Shown: positions 1 through 8,510, numbered from the stretch's first letter. The stretch: DNA of 58,945 bases from an uncultured Clostridia bacterium (GCA_947627205.1 CANQVE010000010.1:1-58945), one strand, 5' to 3'. Numbers and translations: made by a program. The notes: generated from the letters alone by a model not told the origin.

Positions 1-25
1 TACTCTTTTGTGCTATATTGGATTT

Positions 26-574
26 TTATCGGAATAAGGTCACTTTTGGAAACTGCCCATTGTTAATTCTTATGAAGTCAAGAAAAATTGATAACAGGTT
101 TTGAAAATCTCCCATTTCTGCAGTAACAGGAGTATAAATATCAGATGAAAAATCGGTTGATAACCAACGGTCTCGAATCTGCTCATCTGTTTCAAAGTAT
201 ATTCCAATGCGATCCGCTGTATTTATAAGATAAATATAGAACACCGGTCTGTCTAACTGCGAAGATGCTGCACAAACTGTTTTCAGAACCTCTTTGCTTT
301 TCCAACTTATATCATCCAGAGTAATACTTGAAGAGGAATGGATATATCGAAATGATATGTATGCTAAGATTCCTCTATCTCCGCCAAGAAACATATAGTT
401 AGGATAAGCACTTGATGATGGCTCCCATGCCACAATATTAATTTTGTATTCCGTTTTCATGTACTGAATAAAACAGTCAATAATGTCGGTTTCAGAAGTA
501 CAGATATCAGCGTTATCCAAAATCAAGGGGACCGTTGAAGAACAACAAAAAGAAATAAATTCTTGACCGCTCAT
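26..574 (-). CDS. Degenerate PD-(D/E)XK-like paralogue of the adjacent nuclease
   Basis: A 182-residue protein, last gene of the leftward restriction-modification operon. I see no named family. Its second half aligns by eye with the nuclease encoded at 690-1361: PVFYIYLIN..GIYFETDEQIRD matches PVFYVHWIE..GVFYETSDQVKK. Over the catalytic region, AYPNYMF...AYISFRY (residues 57-77) lies where the nuclease has MPDCKV...AYFEVKF, so the PD has become PN and E-x-K has become S-F-R. I infer an inactive nuclease-fold subunit, perhaps the partner in a heterodimeric restriction enzyme or a specificity subunit. The ATG at 574 is preceded by GAGAGG about 9 nt upstream. Existence is fairly sure; function is inferred. 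Confidence 0.7.
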   Translation of the reverse strand: MSGQEFISFCCSSTVPLILDNADICTSETDIIDCFIQYMKTEYKINIVAWEPSSSAYPNYMFLGGDRGILAYISFRYIHSSSSITLDDISWKSKEVLKTVCAASSQLDRPVFYIYLINTADRIGIYFETDEQIRDRWLSTDFSSDIYTPVTAEMGDFQNLLSIFLDFIRINNGQFPKVTLFR

Positions 575-591
575 ATTAAAATACCTCTCGA

Positions 592-693
592 TTAAAGTAA
601 GGCGCTTATTTCCGCGACAAAAGACTCAAAGTCTTTCATCTGCAAGAGCGGAGAATACATCTTTTTCAGATAGACTGCCTCGGCTGATTTCAT
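592..693 (-). CDS. 33-codon ORF overlapping the nuclease stop
   Basis: The ATG overlaps the stop of the nuclease gene in an ATGA arrangement (690-693), and the ORF ends in TAA 17 bases before the next gene's start. It begins MKSAEAVYLKKMYSPLL and ends in SALL. The product would be a small, partly amphipathic helix. The stop/start overlap is typical of translational coupling, so it may be a real small subunit. It could also be a non-functional spacer between the two nuclease-like genes. No family is recognised. Confidence 0.4.
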   Translation of the reverse strand: MKSAEAVYLKKMYSPLLQMKDFESFVAEISALL

Positions 694-1361
694 TTCATCA
701 CCCTCGCGTTTTTTCTATCAAACGTTTCATGCTGTTCAGCAATATATTTTTTCACCTGGTCGCTCGTCTCATAAAAAACACCCTTAAGACATGGATATTC
801 TATCCAATGAACATAGAAAACAGGAGCGTCTAATGTTTTGATTATTTCAAGTTGGTTTTCTATTTTTTTGTAATCAAGTGTTGCACTTCCCTCATAACAA
901 TATCGTCCTGTTTTTTGCAGCGCACATACAAAAGGCGCTCCGTGAAACTTTACTTCAAAATAGGCCGCTACAGTGCCGTCAGGTCTTAAAACCTTGCAGT
1001 CAGGCATGTGGCGATCCTCCTCATCAGCGCGGAGGACTTGAGTCGTTAGCTTATGTGAAAGGAATTCCATAAGAGCTTCTTCATGTTGCTGCCCCATAAT
1101 AACGTCGTATCTGGGTAAACTTCGGTTTCTTGCGGGAATAAAAAATGAACTGCATTGCTTACACAAATCTTTAAGTTCCGGTATCTGTGTTTTCAATTCC
1201 TTTACAGAAGCAATATTATCTTCCCGGTTTTCCGAATACATCAGCCGATAACATTCGGCATTGTATTCGTTCCATTTAAACTGATTACTAAAAATCTGAA
1301 CATTCTGAAAAAAATCTTCAAAACGTTCTTTACATGAATCTAACAGTTCTTGATATAACAT
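690..1361 (-). CDS. Putative type II restriction endonuclease, PD-(D/E)XK fold
   Basis: About 223 residues from the ATG at 1361, which has GAGG 6 nt upstream; a GTG 12 nt earlier is the alternative start. The core reads MPDCKVLRPDGTVAAYFEVK, a PD motif (residues 120-121) followed 15 residues on by E136-V-K138, the metal-binding signature of PD-(D/E)XK nucleases. The N-terminal part is helical with a CKQC pair. It is encoded 23 bp after two DNA methyltransferase genes on the same strand, so DNA cleavage at the sites these enzymes protect is the natural role. The specificity cannot be read from sequence. The downstream gene at 26-574 looks like an inactive copy of its C-terminal half. Confidence 0.75.
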   Translation of the reverse strand: MLYQELLDSCKERFEDFFQNVQIFSNQFKWNEYNAECYRLMYSENREDNIASVKELKTQIPELKDLCKQCSSFFIPARNRSLPRYDVIMGQQHEEALMEFLSHKLTTQVLRADEEDRHMPDCKVLRPDGTVAAYFEVKFHGAPFVCALQKTGRYCYEGSATLDYKKIENQLEIIKTLDAPVFYVHWIEYPCLKGVFYETSDQVKKYIAEQHETFDRKNARVMK

Positions 1362-1384
1362 ACAATACCTCACTTCCCAAGAAG

Positions 1385-2155
1385 CTATAATTGACTTGTC
1401 CCCTCTTGCTCTAATCTCATTTCAATTTCACTTTCATACTTTGCGTCTAATTCAAATCCTATCCCGTTTCTGTCAAGCAGTTTAGCGGCAACAAGTGAAG
1501 TCCCACTACCTAAAAACGGATCGAGTATTGTATCTCCCGGATTGCTTGACATTTGAAGGATCCTCATGATCATCGGAAGCGGATACACAGTAGGATGCTG
1601 TAAGCCGAGTTTCTTTTTTGTCATGTTGTTTACGCGGTCGAAATACCATACATCTGTAGGATTTCTGCCTTTTCCGCCCTCAAGACGTTTGTCGTTTTGA
1701 GTTATATACGGAATACGAACAGCATCTAAATTGAAAACATAGTTATTCAGGTCTTTCACTCCCCATAGGATATTCTCATATCGACCTGATAATCTGTTTG
1801 TGCAATTCTGCATATTGTTAAAGATCCAAGTGATCATATTTCGCAGATACAACCCGCATTCCTGCATAATTTCGTACCCGATGAAAGGCAAAGGCAGGAT
1901 CTCTTTATCCTTTCCATTTGGGACAGGAGAAAGATTTAAAAAGAAACTTCCATCCGGTGTCAGTATTCTATACACTTCTCTGGTTACTGCTCTGATAAGT
2001 TCTTTCCATTCTTCAAGCGGCATCTTGTCAGAATACTTACCATAAGGTTTTCCGATATTATACGGCGGTGATGTGACCACAAGTTTTACCGATTGACTTG
2101 GAACATCTTTCAAAAGCGTCCTGCAATCACCTATCTTATAAATGATCTCACTCAT
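1385..2155 (-). CDS. Site-specific DNA methyltransferase, beta class (first of two)
   Basis: The start at 2155 (MSEIIYKIGDCRTLL) is chosen because it overlaps the upstream methyltransferase stop (2148-2150) and begins right at the conserved fold; a longer reading frame upstream lies inside the neighbouring gene. Of 256 residues, the catalytic motif IV TSPPYN is near residues 28-33 and the S-adenosylmethionine motif I DPFLGSGTS is near the C-terminus, the beta-class order. SPPY is commonest in N4-cytosine enzymes, though N6-adenine cannot be excluded. It methylates the host's sites against the co-encoded nuclease. It is clearly related to the protein encoded at 2148-2936, but divergent enough to act on a different strand or half-site. 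Confidence 0.9.
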   Translation of the reverse strand: MSEIIYKIGDCRTLLKDVPSQSVKLVVTSPPYNIGKPYGKYSDKMPLEEWKELIRAVTREVYRILTPDGSFFLNLSPVPNGKDKEILPLPFIGYEIMQECGLYLRNMITWIFNNMQNCTNRLSGRYENILWGVKDLNNYVFNLDAVRIPYITQNDKRLEGGKGRNPTDVWYFDRVNNMTKKKLGLQHPTVYPLPMIMRILQMSSNPGDTILDPFLGSGTSLVAAKLLDRNGIGFELDAKYESEIEMRLEQEGTSQL

Positions 2156-2936
2156 TATTATCCTCCGAAACTCTTGATAAGCGCTCATCAGCAATTTTAC
2201 AGTATTCCGAAACAGTCTCATAGCCAAGATAATGCCTACCGAGTTTTTTTGCCACGACCGCTGATGTACCGCTTCCCATAAAAGGATCTAAAACAATATC
2301 ACCTTTATTTGTTCCAGCAAGAATGATTCGTTCAATCAATTCTTCAGGGTATTGAGCAGGATGAGATGTTCTTTCCTCAAAATTACCGGAAACCATGGAA
2401 ATACGCCAAACATCCGTTGGGTTCTTTAACTGGCTTTTATATCTATCCGGCCTATAGTTTAGAGCCGGAATTTTAACGTCGTCGAGATTAAACGTATAAT
2501 TGTTCTTATCTTTAACAAACCAAAATACAAATTCATATCTGGGTGCGAAACGTTTGTTTGTAGAACCGCCCCAGTCAAAATTCCATACTATAAGGTTTTT
2601 CAGATACATGTCTTGAAACAAATCAAGAAGCCAGAAAGGAGGAATAACAACACCGTTATCATATCTATTTTTTATATTGATCCATGCTGATCCATTTTTC
2701 TTAAGTACACGTTTACATTCTGAAAAAACGGATAAAAGCATTTTTCTGTAATCATTTTCTTCCATTTTGTCGGCATATTTTATTCCCTTGCTTTCAAGAA
2801 TGCTTCCTTTTTCAGTTTTATTTCCGTATTGATTATCAATGTTATATGGAGGCGATGTAACTACAAGATCAACAGATCCATCCGGGATATCGGGCATATT
2901 CTCACTTGTTGAGTTATAAATGCGGTCAAGTATCAT
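2148..2936 (-). CDS. Site-specific DNA methyltransferase, beta class (second of two)
   Basis: A 262-residue protein and first gene of the restriction-modification operon. TSPPYNIDNQYG (residues 29 onward) is motif IV and DPFMGSGTSAVVA near the C-terminus is motif I, giving the beta arrangement; a target-recognition stretch with WNFDWGGS lies between. Two methyltransferases beside one restriction locus usually mean an asymmetric recognition site with each strand modified by its own enzyme (known for several type IIS and IIT systems; inference here). The stop overlaps the next start by 8 bp, so translation is coupled. A consensus promoter lies at 3026-3054, back to back with the promoter of the rightward gene at 3289. 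Confidence 0.9.
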   Translation of the reverse strand: MILDRIYNSTSENMPDIPDGSVDLVVTSPPYNIDNQYGNKTEKGSILESKGIKYADKMEENDYRKMLLSVFSECKRVLKKNGSAWINIKNRYDNGVVIPPFWLLDLFQDMYLKNLIVWNFDWGGSTNKRFAPRYEFVFWFVKDKNNYTFNLDDVKIPALNYRPDRYKSQLKNPTDVWRISMVSGNFEERTSHPAQYPEELIERIILAGTNKGDIVLDPFMGSGTSAVVAKKLGRHYLGYETVSEYCKIADERLSRVSEDNNE

Positions 2937-3025
2937 TTCCTTATTATCACCTCGAATAATTTCACTTTCTAAAAGTACTTTGCTATTCTCCGTATAGCCA
3001 CGAATTTGACGCCTGCGATATCTTT

Positions 3026-3054
3026 ATTATAGCATAATTATGATGTTAAGTCAA
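3026..3054 (-). promoter_or_regulatory. Promoter of the restriction-modification operon
   Basis: On the minus strand TTGACT (3049-3054) and TATAAT (3026-3031) are separated by 17 bp. The -35 sits inside a short tandem repeat (TTGACTTGACT). The divergent promoter lies about 170 bp away. The rest of the 352-bp gap 2937-3288 holds no gene. Confidence 0.8.
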
Positions 3055-3221
3055 GTCAACTTCATTATTATCTTCTGATACTATTTTGTCAGACTTATAT
3101 TTCGGTTTAATTTGCCTATATTCGCACTGGATTTCTGTAGATGAATTATATGACATTAACTGCTAACCAGCGGATAGAGAATAGATTGAAAAAACGAAAA
3201 TATTTGCAAAAAGTAACTCTA

Positions 3222-3250
3222 TTGACTATTTTATCAAAATATGTTACAAT
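3222..3250 (+). promoter_or_regulatory. Promoter of the nuclease-DUF2075 gene
   Basis: TTGACT (3222-3227), a 17-bp spacer and TACAAT (3245-3250), followed by AGGAGG at 3275-3280 and the ATG at 3289. It is a strong sigma-A-type signal. Confidence 0.8.
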
Positions 3251-3288
3251 ACATGTAGCGTTAAAATAAATTTTAGGAGGTATTTAAA

Positions 3289-5421
3289 ATGGCTTGGTAT
3301 GTTTACTCTGATCGTCAAATTAAAATTTTCTTTGACAGAAAGCCCTCGGAAGAGACTCTCGATAAAATGAAAAAAGTACGGTATCGTTGGAACCCGGAAG
3401 AGATATGCTGGGCGACTGAGATTAATGACTCAACAATAAAAGTTGCGAAAGAAATTTGTGGAGAAAATTATGGACTGAAAGTCAAGATAGGAGACATTGT
3501 TTCTGCTGATGACGCAAAAATTGGGAAATGGGTTAATTGCCTTAATGGATATATCAGTAGAATTTACGATCGTGAAGCAAGTGACAGTCAAAAAGAGGCG
3601 TGGAAAAATTGCTTTGAATTTATTAGGGAAAATCTTAATAAACTTTCAGAGGCACAACAGGAATTTGAGCTTATATTTGAATATAGCTTGCGGGGTACTG
3701 CTCACGAAAGACCTGATGTTATTTTGCTGACGAATATCAAAGTTATCTCTTTGGAGTTTAAGAAAAAAGACGCTCCGCAAATAGACGAAAATAAAGATGA
3801 TGTCGCTCAAGCAATACGTTATAAAGAGTATCTCCAAAACCACCATGAGGTAACGAAGAAAAGGAAAATGAATGTTATAAGTTATCTTGTATGTACCGGG
3901 AACGCAAAAAAAGGTAACCTTAGAGGAATTGATATTCTCACAAAAGATAATTTCTGCGAAGTGATTGAGGAAGAATTAAATAATGCGCAGAGCTGTTCAT
4001 TTAGTGCAGAATGGCTTAATTCACCAAGAACAGAACAGCCTGATATGCTTATAGCAATAGGTAAAATGTATCGTGCCGGCACTATTCCATACGTATCAGA
4101 TGCAAATCAAGATTGTTTGAAACAGGTGCGAAAATATATTAAAGATGCACGAGATAATCATAAGAAGATACTTATTTTGATTAACGGTGTGCCAGGAGCA
4201 GGAAAGACGGCGGTCGGCCAGAGCATAGTCTTTAAAGAAAACGAAAACGGTAAAGCAAACGCGGTTTATCTTTCCGGAAATGGACCGCTTGTTGATGTGC
4301 TTAGGTATCAAATTAACAAGGCTGCAAATAAGGATATTGCCGGTAATGCTATTAAATATATGCGTCAATTTATGGATTGTTTTTGGGAATATTTTGGGGA
4401 AAAAGAAGTTCCACAACAATCTATCCTTGTCTTTGACGAAGCACAAAGGGCATGGGACGAGAAAAAGATGGCAAAAGAGAGGGATGAAAAATATGGTGTC
4501 TTAGATGTGGATGAGAATGAGGTGGACATTTATGCGCTGAATGAAGAAATTACTTTTTCAGAGCCAGAAGGATTGTTCCGTATTTGTGACAGAATATACA
4601 AGAGGGACAAGTTCGCAGTGCTGATTGGCTTGTACGGAAATGGACAAGTTATATATGAAGGCGAGGAATCAGGACTTGTATTGTGGGAAGCAGCACTAAA
4701 AAAACACGATGATTGGACTGTAATAGCGTCAAACAGTATCGCTAGTCAATTAAATGATATTGGCACTGCGGAAAAGAAAGTTGATAACACTATGTTCCTT
4801 TCAACGTCAATTAGAGCAGACTTTGTTGATTGTAGTAAATGGGTTGATCTGGCTATTGGTATAAATAACGCTAACCCTGATAACGCACGTACAGAGCTTG
4901 AAAAAATACAGAAAACTTCCATGCGCATATTTGTAACTCGCAGTATGGACGCAGTTAAGAAACATTGTGATGAAATCAAAGCTAATCACCCAGAATGGAA
5001 ATATGGGCTGATGGTGTCAAATTTTGCAAAAAATAATGTAATACAAAAAGCATTGCCGGGGTGGAATGTTGAACGCAAAGGAGCTAATGCTGTTAATGAC
5101 AGAGAATATGGCCCTTGGTTTTCTAAAGATTGTAGAAAGTTAGAAAAGGCGTGCAGTGTTTTTGGAAATCAGGGACTTGAGCTTGATGTTCCGATTGTTG
5201 TGTTCGCAGGGGAATATGTTCGAGATGGTGGCATGTGGAAAACAAAAATCTCCGAATATAATCGACAAAAGTATGAAAACCCAGATACAATCGTCGAAAA
5301 TAATTTCAGAGTTTTGCTGACAAGAGCAAAGAAGGAATTGATTTTGCATATTCCGGAACATCCTGATTTGAACGAAACTTATAATTATTTCGTTGGCATG
5401 GGAATGGATGAACTTAAATAA
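3289..5421 (+). CDS. PD-(D/E)XK nuclease fused to a DUF2075 helicase-like ATPase
   Basis: A 710-residue protein in three parts. Residues 1-70 form a small module with YRWNPEEICW, like short modules ahead of helicase domains in phage and plasmid proteins. Residues about 100-230 hold RPDVILLTNIKVISLEFKKK (PD 142-143, E156-F-K158) and a downstream Q..RYKEYL, a nuclease core. From 290 on is a P-loop ATPase of the DUF2075/Schlafen-like type: Walker A GVPGAGKTA (300-308), Walker B LVFDEAQ (380-386), and a C-terminal NFRVLLTRAKKELIL helicase motif. It is encoded divergently from a restriction-modification operon, so a role in attack on foreign DNA is inferred. Intact, with an excellent ribosome site. 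Confidence 0.85.
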   Translation: MAWYVYSDRQIKIFFDRKPSEETLDKMKKVRYRWNPEEICWATEINDSTIKVAKEICGENYGLKVKIGDIVSADDAKIGKWVNCLNGYISRIYDREASDSQKEAWKNCFEFIRENLNKLSEAQQEFELIFEYSLRGTAHERPDVILLTNIKVISLEFKKKDAPQIDENKDDVAQAIRYKEYLQNHHEVTKKRKMNVISYLVCTGNAKKGNLRGIDILTKDNFCEVIEEELNNAQSCSFSAEWLNSPRTEQPDMLIAIGKMYRAGTIPYVSDANQDCLKQVRKYIKDARDNHKKILILINGVPGAGKTAVGQSIVFKENENGKANAVYLSGNGPLVDVLRYQINKAANKDIAGNAIKYMRQFMDCFWEYFGEKEVPQQSILVFDEAQRAWDEKKMAKERDEKYGVLDVDENEVDIYALNEEITFSEPEGLFRICDRIYKRDKFAVLIGLYGNGQVIYEGEESGLVLWEAALKKHDDWTVIASNSIASQLNDIGTAEKKVDNTMFLSTSIRADFVDCSKWVDLAIGINNANPDNARTELEKIQKTSMRIFVTRSMDAVKKHCDEIKANHPEWKYGLMVSNFAKNNVIQKALPGWNVERKGANAVNDREYGPWFSKDCRKLEKACSVFGNQGLELDVPIVVFAGEYVRDGGMWKTKISEYNRQKYENPDTIVENNFRVLLTRAKKELILHIPEHPDLNETYNYFVGMGMDELK

Positions 5422-5540
5422 AATTCACTTCATTTGGTCAATAAAGAGCAGAGTCGCTGATATAAAAACGAACGTGTCGAAGCATGTGGAGTGCGTGGTG
5501 TTGCTTTCAAATCGGCACTGACGAAACGGGAGGTTTTACT

Positions 5541-6095
5541 ATGGAAAAACAGGACGCTAAAGTTACCTTTTCAAAATCAGGAAACAATTCATCAGACTGT
5601 AAGCTGTCTGTTCCAAACTCTTGGGCTGACAGAATGGGGATAGATCCCGAAAACCGAGACGTAACGCTTTATTTTGACGGAGATGATATAATTGTGCGCC
5701 GACATGAGATGTCGCCGATAAGGCACGCTCCGCTTGCAAACAAGCAAAAAATCAGGCGTTTTGCTCTGATTTGGCAGCAGATGTATTTAAACCATAGAAA
5801 TATCCCGTTTGCCTTTTTTGAAGATATTATGTTTTTGGGTGAAGAATTGGCGGATCTGGGGTTTGAAATGGACTGCGGGGAATCGTTGGAAAACGCGTTT
5901 CCCGGAGTTGACGCTTATAACGATAATGCTGAATTTGAAAAGATACTCGGCAAAATCGATCTGCAGACTTTGGGTAATGCTATATTTTCACAATGGCGGT
6001 ATTGGAACCATTGGAGTATGGCGCCGATGGAAGAAAAAGATTTTCAATGGTTTGCAAAAGCATTTTCACGGCTTGCAGAACTAGCGGAGGAATAG
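5541..6095 (+). CDS. AbrB/MazE/SpoVT-like N-terminal domain protein
   Basis: 184 residues from the ATG at 5541, preceded by GGGAGG (5528-5533); an upstream ATG in frame at 5484 has no ribosome site. Residues 5-55 (KVTFSKSGN...CKLSVPNSWADRMGI...VTLYFDGDDIIVRR) look like a swapped-hairpin AbrB domain, a small DNA-binding dimer typical of transition-state regulators and antitoxins. The remaining 130 residues are rich in Trp and acidic residues and match nothing I know. It might be a regulator or antitoxin-like protein for the accessory cluster. No partner toxin is evident next to it. Confidence 0.65.
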   Translation: MEKQDAKVTFSKSGNNSSDCKLSVPNSWADRMGIDPENRDVTLYFDGDDIIVRRHEMSPIRHAPLANKQKIRRFALIWQQMYLNHRNIPFAFFEDIMFLGEELADLGFEMDCGESLENAFPGVDAYNDNAEFEKILGKIDLQTLGNAIFSQWRYWNHWSMAPMEEKDFQWFAKAFSRLAELAEE

Positions 6096-6171
6096 TTACA
6101 CTTAAAATAAATTAAACGAATAAAAACGTGCTGATACGCAGGGATAAGTTCATATTACAGGAGGGACAAAT

Positions 6172-7659
6172 ATGTACTGTTACGGTTCAAAACTTCGCAC
6201 AGACTACATGACGCTTAGGGATGTTGCAGAAAAATTAGAGGTATCGTTGAACGATATTTCGTCTGCTGTCGGGATACCAAAGTCTACCGTTAGTCATTAT
6301 TTAGACGGCGACTATACAAAACCGGAAAAACTTGACAGCATAAGCAGGTATCTTAACAGCAGAGAATTTTACAGCGGTTATTCGTTTATGCCTACAAGAG
6401 AATTTGCAGAATTTCTCAACAAGAAAGTTTTAACCATTTTCAGCCAAAAAATGAAACAAAAGGAAATTGCAAAAGCTATCGGTATGTCCACGCAGGAACT
6501 CAGCAAGCTGAAAAAAAGCCCGAAAATCTCGGGAAAAACTCAGAAATTAAATGTAGTTGAGCAGTACAATATTCTTGAGCATTTTTATGATATGTGCATA
6601 GGTGAGGACGGATTTATTCCCGACGAATACAAAAGCTTACGCATTGAGCTAAGTAAATATGTACATAAGTACGACGTTTATGAAATTAAAAATTCTTTCG
6701 CCTCTCTTTTAAACTCTGTCGTTGACAACGGTTTTCGCACTCAACTGTTCATTGTGCTGAAAAATGTCTGCGGGATACAAGATTCTAAAGATTTTAACAA
6801 GATTTTGCATGATGATGAATTTATAATGGATATAGAAAAAAGGTACCATATAATTTATGAACTTGATAGAAAAATCGGCAGTTTTTCCTCCGTGCTGCAT
6901 AAAAAATTTAAGTTTATATTGACGGCGCTCGATTTTGATGAAGAAGAATTGCTGAATGAAGATTTTCGGCAGATTGATTTTACTATTACGCCTTTGTACA
7001 AATACCCTGATATTATTCGCAGAGTAATTCTGGATCACTTCTATGCATTTGTTGGCGACGCAGAGTACTTCCTTATAAATCGATACGAAAAAGACTTTTT
7101 TGAAAGGGATTACATTCATTATTTGAATATACAAGATGAACTGTACAGAATAAATATGGTCGAAAAATACCATACGCTTTCCGTAAACGACAAAGTTTCG
7201 GTCTGCAAAGAGCTTGCCGACAAAATATCAGAACATATAAAACAAACAGCTGCTGAAATAACGCCACTTAAAGCTGAATTTGACGAAAACGGCAAGCTTG
7301 TGATAAATAGGGACTACATTTACTGCCGTAAGCTTTCGGATATAAACGATATTATAGAGATTGTAAACCGCATAGGACCGCTTGAGAATGTGCGCACGAA
7401 TTTAAAAAAAGTTCCGATAGATGACGAGTATCCTTTTGAAAACAGAAGTAATTATTTAAATCTTCTGTCTGACGATTTATACTACGATAAAAGCATTGAA
7501 GAAATTTTTGACAAAAAGCTTGAGTTTGACGCTATGGACTGGAATTTATGGGGATTGTTTACGCAGGCACTGTATATCAGATGTTCGATAAACGATATAT
7601 ATAAACATATTGTAAAACTTAAAAATGTCAAAAAGCACGATTTTTCTATCACTCCCTGA
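6172..7659 (+). CDS. Two-HTH DNA-binding protein of unknown function
   Basis: 495 residues, ATG at 6172 with AGGAGG at 6159-6164. Residues about 14-60 (LRDVAEKLEVSLNDISSAVG...STVSHYLDG) form a Cro/C1-like helix-turn-helix. A second helix-turn-helix-like segment follows at about 93-115 (KQKEIAKAIGMSTQELSKLK). The C-terminal 370 residues are predicted mostly helical and acidic, with no motif I recognise. It is followed by a clear terminator, so it ends its transcription unit, and it precedes the ClpP-like/VirD4-like pair. It could be a regulator with a sensor domain. Confidence 0.6.
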   Translation: MYCYGSKLRTDYMTLRDVAEKLEVSLNDISSAVGIPKSTVSHYLDGDYTKPEKLDSISRYLNSREFYSGYSFMPTREFAEFLNKKVLTIFSQKMKQKEIAKAIGMSTQELSKLKKSPKISGKTQKLNVVEQYNILEHFYDMCIGEDGFIPDEYKSLRIELSKYVHKYDVYEIKNSFASLLNSVVDNGFRTQLFIVLKNVCGIQDSKDFNKILHDDEFIMDIEKRYHIIYELDRKIGSFSSVLHKKFKFILTALDFDEEELLNEDFRQIDFTITPLYKYPDIIRRVILDHFYAFVGDAEYFLINRYEKDFFERDYIHYLNIQDELYRINMVEKYHTLSVNDKVSVCKELADKISEHIKQTAAEITPLKAEFDENGKLVINRDYIYCRKLSDINDIIEIVNRIGPLENVRTNLKKVPIDDEYPFENRSNYLNLLSDDLYYDKSIEEIFDKKLEFDAMDWNLWGLFTQALYIRCSINDIYKHIVKLKNVKKHDFSITP

Positions 7660-7757
7660 CGATAAAAAATTCTCCTTGTAAAAAAAATCACAACTTTCAC
7701 AAAAATTTTTTTAGAACAAAAATTGCAAAATTTTGAGGCTTTTCAAAAGAACCGCAT

Positions 7758-7792
7758 AACACCGCCGTTTGTTTAAACTGCGGTGTTTTTTT
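7758..7792 (+). terminator. Rho-independent terminator
   Basis: AACACCGC (7758-7765) pairs with GCGGTGTT (7780-7787), followed by a T run. It closes the unit ending at 7659. Confidence 0.85.
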
Positions 7793-7851
7793 GAGACAAA
7801 TCGGAAATATTTTTCCTTGCTGAATCTAGTCTTCCCTCGCCGAAAGATTTG

Positions 7852-7860
7852 TGTTATAAT
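7852..7860 (+). promoter_or_regulatory. Extended -10 promoter of the ClpP-like/VirD4-like pair
   Basis: TGTTATAAT (7852-7860) is an extended -10 element. No good -35 is visible at 17 bp, so activation by a regulator is possible. The gene starts 69 bp downstream, with AGAAAGGA ahead of its ATG. Confidence 0.55.
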
Positions 7861-7928
7861 ACAGTTACAGGAAGACAAAAATGCGCATTTGAAATCTCCT
7901 TAAAAAAAATTTAGAAAGGATCTTTTAT

Positions 7929-8510
7929 ATGCTAAATCAAATAATATTCGAAGATGCTAACGGCATAGACCAGCTTAATATTGAAGCCATGCTTGCGGCG
8001 AAAGGAAAAATATTCCTCACAGATGATATTGACGCAGAGGTCGCTTCATCAGTGATAAAAACCATGATGGTCCTTGCGGATGACAACACGCCGATAACGC
8101 TGTACATTGACTGCTGCGGCGGCGAAGTCCGCTCGGGACTTGCGATAATCGACGTTATGAATATGCTTTCCAAAAAAACGGAAATAAATGTCGTATGCAT
8201 GGGAAAAGCGTACAGTATGGCGTCGCTTATTCTTGCGGCGGGCACTAAAGGGCACAGATACATTATGCCGCACGGAGAAGTTATGGTGCATGAACCGCTT
8301 GTAATGAACGGAGCGGCAGGCTCGGCAAGCTCGGTGAGAAATCAGGCCGACTCGCTTATTGCGATACGCGACAAGATGAGCGAAATGCTCTCGGCTTATA
8401 CGGGGCTTTCCACCGAAGAGATAAACGAGATAATGCACGCAAACACATACATGGACGCAGAAGAAGCCATAAAAACAGGTATGGTTGATAAAATAATCGA
8501 AGAATTATAA
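7929..8510 (+). CDS. ClpP-like serine peptidase with an Asn-variant triad
   Basis: 193 residues of crotonase/ClpP fold. The nucleophile elbow MGKAYSMASLIL puts Ser at 96; the base is in MVHEPL (His121); the third triad position, aligned on the conserved MDAEEAIKTGMVDKI block, is Asn172 where classic ClpP has Asp. The substitution is known from Listeria ClpP1, which is active mainly within a mixed ring. The CCGGEVRSGLAI oxyanion/handle region is intact. The N-terminus differs from housekeeping ClpP (no DIYSRLL motif). It is paired with a hexameric-motor-type ATPase gene 18 bp downstream rather than ClpX. Most likely a ClpP-family peptidase from mobile or defence DNA; the substrate is unknown. 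Confidence 0.85.
   Translation: MLNQIIFEDANGIDQLNIEAMLAAKGKIFLTDDIDAEVASSVIKTMMVLADDNTPITLYIDCCGGEVRSGLAIIDVMNMLSKKTEINVVCMGKAYSMASLILAAGTKGHRYIMPHGEVMVHEPLVMNGAAGSASSVRNQADSLIAIRDKMSEMLSAYTGLSTEEINEIMHANTYMDAEEAIKTGMVDKIIEEL

Noticed and set aside
878-1337. Rightward frames within the nuclease gene
   Set aside because: They lie opposite a gene with clear motifs and have no ribosome site or recognisable content.
7929-8510. Housekeeping clpP
   Set aside because: The N-terminus and triad differ from housekeeping ClpP, and the neighbour is a VirD4-like gene rather than clpX or tig.
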